DNA of 64,000 nt from Quercus robur (Eukaryota; Streptophyta; Magnoliopsida; Fagales; Fagaceae), in contig NC_065537.1 in assembly GCF_932294415.1 (NCBI RefSeq), positions 65,858,290 through 65,922,289 of the forward strand, written 5' to 3'. Positions 45,154-55,386 of the stretch are shown piece after piece. Positions within the stretch are counted from its first letter, which is position 1; each line of letters opens with the position of its first letter. The position numbers and the translations under genes are program-made. Below the pieces are notes generated by a model. It did not search any database and had not been told where the DNA came from. It saw only the letters and a program-made list of their open reading frames with translations.

Positions 45154-48100
45154 TTAATGAGCTTTTCGTTTCCGCCCATATGCCCTGACAGGTCTAATCT
45201 TACCTGTTTCATCAGACACAACAGCATAATTAAATTAACATAATCAACTTTCATAAGCAGTACAAGTAGCTCAAGAAGATGGGAAGTGTAGACGAAGTAC
45301 ATACCATCACCGGTCCCGCAATCGGGAGCATGCGCACGCGGGCGTCGCGATCTCCGCAGAGCCTCCACCGGCTCAATGTCCTCAGCCGGTATCTGCTCAA
45401 TCTGTACAGCCTCTCCGTGGGCGGATTGAGATGGAGCTGACATGGTGGGGTCCACATGCACTAGAGGTGGGGTGGGCATGCCTGGTGTGGGGACAAATAT
45501 GCATCCACCATCATGGGCAGATCCACTGAAAACTGGGGGCGACATATGAGGAGGGCCCTCAAAGTCCGTGCTAGCACCATGGGATGTAGTGTGGGCTGGA
45601 ACAGTGCCCTGATGATCGACGCTATGGGATGGCCCAGCACCATCGCCAGGCGTGCATCGCGGTGCCCTGCCGTCGTCATCAGACAGTACCCAATCAGTGC
45701 CAAGCCATGCCTCTTCTACACCCTCCTCATTCCCTTCCTCGTAGATGGGAGCCAACTCGGTCGTACGGCTGCGACCAGCTTGACCACCTCCACGATGTCC
45801 ACCCCCACGAGACCCACCACGTTGCCCGCCACGAACTGGGGCGTGTGTATCAATGTCAACTGCTTCTGCAAGTGCATTCGCCAATTTAAGTCGGCCTAGC
45901 TCCTCCACAAGCTCTAGTGTAAATGTAAGGTCAGTGTGCATGTCAGAACCTTCATCGCACCTCTGTATAGACCTAATCATCGTCCGAACCTACAAAACAA
46001 GGGCGTCATAAAAGCAAGAACGCAAGTATGATGCAAAACTTGGATAAATCTGTTCCAAAATCAAAAGAAAAAGTAGCAAACATAGCTAATGAAATTCTTA
46101 TATTACTTATAATTATGAAGCATCTTTAAAAAAACAGTGTATAAAAATAGGGGTTGGCCCCCCCTGTGCAAAAATTTATAGTTCCAACCCAACACTCAGG
46201 AATTTTCAGTTTCCTGTTATGTTTATCGCTATGCAATCTAAACATTGAGTTGCACATGCTTCAAACACGTATAGTTGGTTGTACATAAGTTCAATCTTAG
46301 CATAAGTGAAAATATCAGAATTTCACTTCTGTATCTAGGCTTCACCAGATTTACAACTCCATTAATATCACATTGCAATCAGGACACATATTTCGAAGTT
46401 ATTATTTCCTAACGTACACGCCCAAATCAAATGAATTGAAAATATCAAACGCAAGCTTCAAGTTTCAATTAAGGGAAGTACCAAAAACTTAGAACATATA
46501 TCATACTTGAATCTAGTATAAATGCACATCTCCTTGCTGCATACTTGCAAGATTTTAAATGACCTTTAAGCTGTTGGGAATTGCATTCTACCAACAGTTT
46601 AGTAAGGGACTTCCCAATCGTAGAGGTAATATCTATCAAGGAATATGTAATACATTAATCAGTCCTGGAGGAAAGGCTATCTAAACTATCATGAAATGTG
46701 AATTCATCACTACTACACAGAGTTACACCGTCCATTTTAAAGTACAAGCCAACCAAAAACAAAAAAAAAATAAACAAAAAATAAAATAAAATACAATAAA
46801 ACCCAACCCAACCTACCCTTTTATAAAGTTGAATGTAATTATATGAACAAAGGTGTGGTCATCATTAGTCATTGCCCATTAACCATTCCTCATGCAAACA
46901 AATTGGATCAAGACAAATTCAGTTTATTATGAACAACTTAAATCATGCAGTATTTTGACTTTAAAACATAATGACATGTCATGCAGTATTTTTTGACTTT
47001 AAAACAAAATGACAGAGAAACTTATAGAGATGTAACAACGATAATTATTGTGGACTTTTGCATGCATGATAAAGCTGCTGAGGATATTTAATCCAACAAT
47101 GGTTTCATCCATAAAATAGGAATTGTTGCCTCACCGTGAGTTCCCAATACGCAGACTCTGGTGTTATGTACCGCCTTGTGTGGCGATTGTACCACATCAT
47201 GTACTCAACGAGATACGTATCATCATCGTCTAGGAGATCGGACCCGCGAACTACATTCACTCGGTTGGCCCATTGCCGAATAAAGGGATCATGTTCTACC
47301 TCCCAGTTCTTCTCCCATTTACCCTGAAGGGATATCTTGTGAAGGGTAGTCGACGTATCCACGACACTTGGAACTGGTTGCTTCATCCCAAACTGACGGA
47401 GGACTCGCTCAGGATGATGCCACTCCACTATCCAAAAGAATATCAACGGCACCTCGGCCCTCCAAATATGCTGCCCAGCAGTGCAATACGCAGGTAGGGA
47501 GCCTAGCGTATGCGTGTACGGCTCCCATACAATCTGCATAAGTAGATTATGTTTGTGATAGTGAGACATCATACTAATTTAACATTATGTTTGTGATATG
47601 TAATATGCAAAGCATGGAATTTCTTGCTTCTAGTCGTACACAAAATCTTCAGGGATTATTGGGCAGAAACTAAAAGAACAACAAAATTGACCTGCAAAAA
47701 ATATTAAAAGATCTAGGTTGTTCATGTCCACCATTTTCAGCCCCATGTTCATATGCTGGACAGGGTTCAAAGCTAACTGAAACCATCAAATACTAGGGTT
47801 TTCAATCTGAACCAAACTTAGAGGAGGGTACTAGAGCATCCTTATGGCTGTAAGATGAATCCAAGTTGATGATTTCGCAAAATCTTTTTATCGTAATAGA
47901 AATATTGTGCTACATTAATTGCATTAGTCATTAACAATGTTTCAATGAATGAGAACAAAATGACTATTATAAGGTCTACTGAAGACATTGCATTTCAAGT
48001 ACCACTTTATATTGCAAGAAATGGAAGCTATGTAAATTATTACATGGTATAATCCTCATCAAATACTGTTATTATATTTCTATGTAAATATATAATTCTT

Positions 48101-51100
48101 ATAAATTTTAGTGTTGGAAATTACGTAAGCCTTTTAGTTATCTCAAACTAATCATGTCAATGTCTAAAATTACATTCCTCTTGAAGAATATGGTGAGCAG
48201 CATATTTTGCACGCTTCTAAAATTATATGAATAAAGTACTCGTTAATAATCCATAGCTTTTAATAATTTTAGGACTATTAACGCAGCTAAAGTGGGGACA
48301 ACTTAAGGAGTTGTATGCTGCAATTAAATTGTGCTCTCCAACTTTGGTGCAAGGAGCACGAACTAACTTTTCATTTAGGTCAACAACAAGAGGTAATGTG
48401 TCAAGCGTCTTTATGTTTTCTCATATATCACTGATTAACAATTATTTGTTTCTTTAAACTTAGGCCATTGTTTTCCAAGAAGACAATCGAGGCTGTGCAT
48501 ATTCAAAATATACCACTTGAATACATAAATCGAAGTCAAACAGTATTCTACTAGACTGTAAAAATATAACCTTCAATTCAGCAAAGGTAATTTATAACGT
48601 ACAATGTAACAATGTTTTTTGCATCACAATAACAATGTTTGTAATCCTGGATACCCCTATGTTAGAAGAAGAAATACTAAATTGTCTACTTATTAGGCAG
48701 AGCAATAACTATGGTTTTAAGCTCATAACATTTTATTAATTAATTACAAGTGATTTCACAAGCTTAATTACAAACCGTACAAGCTTAAATTTTATTTGTT
48801 TAATCAAATTTGTAGCATATATTGAGACTATATGCAAAAACAACCGACTAAAGTAGAGCGTGATAGTAATCTGGTGCAATTGTACATATGAAACTTCTAG
48901 CCAAGAGAGTTCGATCGTACCTATGAAACTTATATCTATGCCCAAATGGAGCTCACACACTAAAACCACCTGCAGCACCAGTGGCGAACATCAATTGTAA
49001 AGAGCTTAGATTCACATTGACTACCTATGAAAACACCATCAACTAGAACATCCCAAACGGATGTTTAGATAACATAAAAGTTTATATTAACCTTAGATGG
49101 TCACTTAATACTAAATATTGCTATGTTCTGTCACAGGGGTAGTGAAATGCATAAACTCCAAACATTAGTAAGTTTTTGAAGGCAAAGCAACAATTGAGAC
49201 TATCTTCGGTGCTCACTCTGGCATCCTAAACAACCCCAAATCTCACAAAGGGTTTAACCTATACCCTGGACTCTCGAGTTCCTAGTGGGGGGGCACTAAT
49301 GGCTTTGTATTTTGGAAATTTCACAGTGTGGACCCAAGCAATGACAACCATCCAGCATTGGACAAGGACAAGCTATGGCAATGGCTTAGCCTATGGTCAC
49401 TCTATGACATTCAAGGCAGAGTAACTCCATCCTTTAGTTTGCTTAATTTCAAATTTCAATGAAAGCAAGAGAAGTGATCATGTGTTTTACGGGCCAATGA
49501 TCAATAATGTCATCATTCCCTCTGTTTCTGTACTTAGGCCAAAAATGCAAATTGGGGTTATATTTTTGCTCTCATGTCATGATTACACAATAAGTAGATA
49601 AAATTTTTGTAGTTTAACATTTGCAGCTTTCCCAACGTTCTAAATTTAAAGAATTTTATCATTTTATGAGATTTAACAGCCAACTATATTACAACAGTGA
49701 AGAGAAGCTCTAACTCAGCAAATTTAATTCAACGAAAATCTGGAATATAATTGTGGTAATATCTAAGTCAACCACCAAAACTATAGCGAATCCAGAAGGT
49801 GTGAAATATTAATAAGCTTCAACAGTTCTAAAAAAAATTTCTATTTTAAAGCTTTAATATTGATATTGAAGTATAACAACTATCAAAGATTCAAACTCTC
49901 TCTAAAAGAATTATGAGCACAAGTCTGGGCTAACCTGTTAAGCAAGACTCCAAAACGCATGTAAAGAAGCAGAAAGTGCAAAAACAACGAAGAAGACAGT
50001 GAAGCAGAATTCACGCAAGGATTAGGGAAAGAAAAAAATTTGGACCATTTCTCGATTTATGCGTGTCATCCTTGCGCAGGGGCCATGCGTTTTGAAAATA
50101 TCATTTGTATTCTAATATGCCTTGATTCCCTTGTTCTGAAAAGACCCATATTTGTCAAGTTTATAGTACGAAATTTGTTGTTTAGAATTTAATTGATATC
50201 TTCTGCGTTTACAATCATTCGCCTTATATAAAGTCTCAAGAAATATTGTTTTGAAATTTTTTAGTTCATTTTCATAGCTGCTGACTGTCAGTTTTGGCAC
50301 AGAAATCTGGGCATTAAGGTAATGCATTAAAAATGTTTTTGCTGTTTTCCCCAAATTTAGAACATATTTTTTCAGGCATGTTGGCTCCAATTAATTTGAG
50401 TCAGTGAGTGTATAACGATTATGATAAGTTAGTATCGTTAGCTTAATGCTGTCTGCTTTGTAGTGTTGATGTTATCAGGAAAAGTCCAATTTGTTAAGTG
50501 AGCTTTTTTAGTATAGTGAAGTCTTATTGCTTTGTATATACATTAGGTTGCTAGAAATTGGTGTAGTGGTGAGGGTTTCTACATACTGGGTTATCTTGAC
50601 TAACAAAAAAAGAAATTTTATTTTCATCATAACACTGATTCCTTAGTTCTTTTTGAAGATGGATAATAGAAATGGTAGAAATAATAATAATAATCCCTCC
50701 CAAAAAGGAAATATAATTTGATTTGTTAAATAGTCACTTCTAATTTGACTGTTTATGCAAAGTCATTAGGCATTTTACTTAAATATTTAAGTGGTGGCTA
50801 ACCCCATGCCCACTGAAGAGACCATAGCCTAGCCATGGAAAATAGTTTGAGCTCCTGGCATGCCCTGGTGTGAATATGTCATCACAGGCAGTGCCCATTT
50901 TTTAAGTAGCTTTAAAACCCAATATGATGTGTTTTTCTTCTTTTGTCACTTCCTAATTGACACTTTTCTTGCCGATTGCACGAATTGGCAAACAAGGGCA
51001 GAATTTCAGTTACAGGAGCATCAAAGCTGTTGGCAAACATTCTGTACTCTTACCGTGGAATGGGTCTGTCTGTTGGGACCATGATTGCTGGATGGGATGA

Positions 51101-53373
51101 GACGGTAAAGACATATGACTGTATCATGTCATGTTTTCACATCATCTTTTAATCAGACTCTTGTAATTTGTATTTTCTATATGGTTGTAGGGTTCTATTT
51201 TCTCATGTTAAATAGGTTGAAACGGTGTATAATGACATAATCAAAAAATGAACACAAACTTTTGATTCAGTTAGTAGCTGGAAAGAATTTAAAGATGTCA
51301 TCGTCAGTTTCGAAGATGCATCATTAAAATCAAATGAATTACTTGAGCACACAAATACAACCAAAGACAAATCTGATTATCTTCGGTATACTATTAGGTA
51401 AATTCATTTCTCATTGAATTATAACCAATTACATAATCCAATATGTGCGTCTTCTCTTCATTGCATCAGCTTAATGACATTTGTAACAATTGGTAGAGTT
51501 TTTGTTTTTTGGTTGCAACACAAGTTTGAACTCACTGTCTTGCACTAAACCAAGACTTCATGCTCAATCTTTTGCGCATGTTGCACATGCTTCAAACATC
51601 TTGGAAAAGGGACAATTTATTCTGTGTTTTTTTTTTTTTTTTCGGTGTAAATCACAAACGTTTCCGTACATAATGAAGAATATAGCCAAATTCTACTTTA
51701 TATATATATGACTAAATTTATATATAACCCATTGATTTAACCCAACTTAACCTGAGTCATGTGAGTTGGGTTGCATTGGAAAAAACCCTTCAATCCAACC
51801 CAATTTGGAAAAAACCCTTTGATTTAACATTCAAGAATTTTTTACTTTTGTTTTACTTTATGTAAGGACGAGCAAGTATTCATGCAGGTGCTACAAATGG
51901 AAGTTCTAATGTGAAGTACTTCACGATGGACATTCCAATTGAGTTAAATGATGGGATGGAAATCCAAGTATCAAACAAAATGATTGGATGGTATTATGAA
52001 ATCAACTCATTCCTACAACAATCCAAGAATTCAAAATAAAATAAAAATTGAGGGAAACGAAAATAAAAGCATGTGCGGTGCATTTGAGGGAAACGTGCTC
52101 GGCCCGTAGTCATAAGAATTGAGGGAAACGTGGTCATAAGAATTCAAACTAAATTAACCGAATACCTGCTCGGCCCGTACTGTAGCCAGTGACGCCCGGT
52201 ACGCAGCAAGGACGTGTGTGGCATGCTCTGCGGTGCATTTTGGCCCGCTCCACCTACCAAACATGAGGTGTCGACAAATGCTCATTACTGAACCTTACAT
52301 TTAACAAACTTTGCTTTTATATTTCACATCCATATACTAAGCATTGATAAGTTTCTTTCGTTTGTTAGTTTGGCATATTTTTAATTATATGAAAGAGACA
52401 AATAACGAGAACTCAATAATGGCAAGGGGCCCTGAGTGCACTGGCGGTAGAGGCGGCCTCACAACAGGGCATAATTGTGGGAACCTTGAATAGGCCCATA
52501 GCTGCACCAACAAGAGTGCTCCTCCAATCTGCATCGCATCCTTCTTCGATGCACCACAAAGTTGCCTATACAGCCAGGCCAATGCTGCACTACCCCAGCT
52601 ATACCGTCTCGCATTGCTGACTGGGTTGAGCAACTGTAGAGGCAGCAGTGAGACCCGGTCCGCAGACCTGTCCATGAACAAGAGGGCCCCCATCCGTACA
52701 AGTAGGTGGTAGCGGGCATGTTGCTGCAAGACTTCGTCAGCAGCGTCCACAACTAAGGGATCGGCAAACTGTGCATCAAGCCAGGTGTATCTTATCCTCG
52801 CCCCAGCAAGGGTAGACTTGTTTGAGTTTGGTATCGGGGGTGGAGGTTTATGGCCCAACAACTGTTCGCACAGCTCACTCCATTTGTAGTCTGTCTTCCC
52901 AGTGACAGGCAACCCATCCACCGGAAGCCCCAGCATCACCTCCATATCTTGCAAGGTGATACCCATTTCTCCATGGGGTAAGTGGAACGTGTGCGTCTCC
53001 GGACGCCACCGCTCAACCAACGCCGTGATCAAGGCGTGGTCGACCTCCATATCAGGAACCTTGAATAAACCAATCAACCCTGCTGCATCTATGTGTTGCA
53101 TGATACGTGGATCTAACCCACCCTGTGGCAATACACATTTACGGCGTCGAACCTTTATCATGCCAGGCGCCTCCTGCACACGGACGAGTATTGTGTTAGG
53201 AGATTAAACACGAGGTAATTATAAAACAAACATGTATTAATAATACTACTACATACCTCGTCAGCGGCGCACCTCCAAAGTGGACTTGACCGATGATTCG
53301 GCTGCTGGGCCAACTGGGTATCCACATCGGGTCCAGGCCGCACTCTATCAATGTATGGTTGCATATCTGACAT
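45154..53373 (-). CDS. Plant mobile domain (MAIN/MAIL-like) protein gene of the MULE
   Basis: Six exons are inferred: 53257-53373, about 52420-53173, 52166-52253, 47135-47533, 45305-45989 and 45154-45203. All junctions join in phase except the exon 2 donor, which is not clear. The product is about 690 residues. The PMD domain spans exons 2-4: [87 protein letters not shown]. The tail has an RGG-rich stretch, [16 protein letters not shown] and a basic end (GRKRKAH). PMD proteins of hosts (MAIN, MAIL1) act in the nucleus in silencing and genome stability; transposon copies are common but uncharacterised. The 4.6-kb intron 4 positions hold captured host fragments. A palindrome array lies about 640 bases upstream. 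Confidence 0.78.
46000..47100. other. Intron of the plant-mobile-domain gene
   Basis: Intron between exons 4 and 5. AT-rich with no recognised inserts. Confidence 0.55.
47974..48586 (+). pseudogene. Captured exons of a GH35 beta-galactosidase
   Basis: Plus-strand exons at 47974-48046 ([24 protein letters not shown]), about 48107-48191 (ending YIPLEEYG), 48273-48392 ([30 protein letters not shown]) and 48464-48586 ([12 protein letters not shown]…[16 protein letters not shown]) follow the order of plant BGAL proteins. GT-AG borders are kept. The second exon is badly worn and the fourth contains an in-frame stop. It lies antisense within an intron of the PMD gene. Only a short middle part of the enzyme is represented and no activity is possible. 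Confidence 0.8.
48600..50029. other. Intron sequence of the plant-mobile-domain gene
   Basis: No further captured gene was recognised with confidence. The G+C-richer piece at 49180-49440 may be a fragment of unknown origin. Confidence 0.4.
50030..50088 (-). pseudogene. 3' half of a U6 snRNA gene
   Basis: On the minus strand the text from 50088 reads GCATGGCCCCTGCGCAAGG, then ATGACACGCATAAATCGAG, then AAATGGTCCAAATTT and a T run. This equals the last ~55 bases of plant U6 snRNA, ending in its Pol III terminator-like T tract. The 5' half, including the ACAGAGA box, and the U6 promoter are missing, so it cannot give a working snRNA. It sits in an intron of the PMD gene, in the same orientation. 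Confidence 0.85.
50970..51104 (+). pseudogene. Captured exon of 20S proteasome subunit beta-5
   Basis: The plus strand encodes [19 protein letters not shown], then [19 protein letters not shown] and IAGWDET, nearly identical to plant PBE1-type beta-5 subunits. It is followed by a donor-like GTAAAG. The 5' border lacks an AG, so the piece is probably clipped. It is antisense within the PMD gene intron. The near-perfect protein match implies recent capture or slow decay. Confidence 0.85.
51105..52165. other. Intron sequence of the plant-mobile-domain gene
   Basis: AT-rich, with a T run near 51630. Near 51770 a short text, AACCCAACCCAATTTGG-like, repeats. Nothing else is recognised. Confidence 0.45.
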
Positions 53374-54014
53374 GGCAGCAAATACATTGTTAGCAATTTT
53401 CTAACAAGTAAACCACATTTAATATAAAATAAAAGCATAGATTTAGTAAGACATTATATTTTGAGCACAAGATTTTTAACATCACTTCTTAAATAAATAA
53501 GAACTTGCCATAAAAAAAATTATTTCAGAACTATTTAAATCACTTCTTAAAGCTTCGGATAATTATTAATTAACTATTTATGAAAATATAAGTTATAACA
53601 CCACTCGATTTGCCAAAACCCCTCATCAAAACCCCAAGCACATTTAAACTCATTAATGAGAAAATCATCATTGCAGCATATAAAAGACAACAAAATTCTC
53701 ATCTTCATTAGTAAATTTACTACTTCCTTAAGTTTCAACAAAATAATCAAAATCCCACACAAAACGCAACCTAACATTAACCAACATCAGAAAATATTTC
53801 AGAGGGAGAGGACCGTACCTGTAATCAGCGGCGGCGGGAACCAACGACGACTGATGGAGACTCGAGGAAGAGTGGGGAAGCCTGATCGCAGAGCAAGAGA
53901 GACAGAGTGTGGAGAGAGAGTGATGGCAGAGAGCGAGGGAAAGAGAGTGTACAGGGAGAGCGAGTGACTGAATAGCGTTGTGAGACGTTAGGGTCCTATT
54001 GATTCAAATCGCTG

Positions 54015-54150
54015 AAAATAACTTGATTTCCAGTTTCCCGAGTTATGACCGTCTACACAAACATTTTTTTATTGGGAGAAATTCGAAGGGTCAGACTAAC
54101 TCGACTATACAAATATCGAGTTATTCATTAAAACTCGATTTCTCTATTTT
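54015..54150 (-). promoter_or_regulatory. Palindrome array, right end
   Basis: Palindromes AACTTGATTTCCAGTTTCCCGAGTT, AACTCGACTATACAAATATCGAGTT and AACTCGATTTCTC…TTTTCGAGTT run into the right terminal repeat. The array is upstream of the minus-strand PMD gene, mirroring the left end. Confidence 0.62.
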
Positions 54151-54245
54151 CGAGTTACAAAAGAGGGGCAATTCCCTATTTAGTTTCAGAAAGAGGGCAA
54201 ACGAATGTTTAATTTCCCAAAAAAGGGTATTTGCCCATTTTCTCC
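54151..54245 (-). repeat. Right terminal inverted repeat of the giant MULE
   Basis: This is the reverse complement partner of 11463-11557, about 89% alike by eye. TCTGAATTT at 54246-54254 is the right target duplication. Confidence 0.85.
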
Positions 54246-54268
54246 TCTGAATTTTCTTCTATGCGTTT

Positions 54269-54759
54269 TGATGACGACGAAAATTATCACCAATAGGTCA
54301 CACCGCACTCGTGACTCAAAGCGAACCTGCACAACAGAAGCAATCGAAAGAAAACCTTTAGAGAGCACCGGTGTGGTGCCGGCCAAACACTCTCCGACGG
54401 TCAAGTTAGAATTCTTCTCACCACTCTAGAGCGTTAGAGAGGGTCAATCAAAACGTACCTCGATTTGCGAGGGGGTTAGGTCTTTTATAGTGATAGAGAG
54501 TTGGCTTTTCTTCTTGGTTTCCAAATCTTTTCCATGTGGGACTCTAATACAAATTCTTCTAAGCGTGGTGAGCAAGGATTTCCATTTTTGGATCATAGGG
54601 CTTTTCTAGGCGATAGAGATTTCGGATCATGGGCCCTTACTATGTCTGTCAGCGATGGGCCTTCAAAGCGCATGGGATCATCTTTATACAGGCCCAACAG
54701 TTCCAATCCGTCAGGCCCATTAAGGTAGGCCCATCAAGCTCTATATTTTATCATCTTCA
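54269..54759 (-). repeat. 3' LTR of the Tat-type Gypsy element
   Basis: On the minus strand it starts TGAAGATGATAAAATATAG after the polypurine tract AAGGGGGCGAC (54760-54770) and ends near CGTCGTCATCA. A promoter-like CTATAAAAGA lies at about 54483-54492 on the minus strand. The outer border could shift by a few bases because the partner LTR is not in the window. Confidence 0.65.
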
Positions 54760-55386
54760 GTCGCCCCCTTCACCCCAATGGTCCGTCAGCTTTTAGGACA
54801 AAGGATCAATGGGGTGACGATCCTAACGTAAGGGTATGACGGATATTTATTACAACGGAATGGGATCCGTGAGACAAAAAGAAGGTTTTAAGTTTATAGT
54901 CACAACTGGTTGACGGATTTATGCAAGATAGGATGACGGTTCCAGATGGATCAACCCGTCAGAAGAAGATTCATAAAGTTGACGGTTCCATGAAGGGTAC
55001 AATCTGTTGATGCGTACTGACAGGATGTCAACATTTATTGAGCATGCCACGTGTCAATCTCTGAATGGCCGTTGTATAGGATCGAAGCGTCGCTTCGTCT
55101 TCCGTGCATCTCCTATATATATAAGGCGCCTCACTCTCCCATTTTTACAATTTTCAACCAGAAATCGTTTGTCAGAGCGAAGCCGTCAACCTTGTCAGAG
55201 CACTCCGTCGAGGACGAGTATCTACCGATTACACCAACCGTCACCTATCCTCTGCTAAGTGTGGTAAGTACTTACTTTAATACCATAATCAAATTACATT
55301 TCCGTCCTTGCATTGTTGTTAGGCTTACTATACCCATCAATACTTTCAAACCCGTCAGTTTTAGGTTTCATCGTCAATTGTAGGAA

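Larger units (their letters stand above)
11463..54245. mobile_element. Giant Mutator-like element (MULE), about 42.8 kb, gene-rich
   Basis: The left end GGCCAAAATGGGCAAATG and the reverse complement of the right end GGAGAAAATGGGCAAATA start inverted repeats alignable for about 95 bases, with about 10 differences by eye. Directly outside lie TTTGAATTT (11454-11462) and TCTGAATTT (54246-54254), a 9-bp duplication with one mismatch, the hallmark length for MULEs. Inside are a MURA transposase, plant-mobile-domain, B3 and other accessory genes, captured host exons, a LINE fragment and a nested Copia element. Without the Copia the element is about 34.6 kb. Known MULEs are usually far shorter, although Pack-MULE capture and plant-mobile-domain association are established. 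Divergence of the ends suggests an old insertion. Confidence 0.8.
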
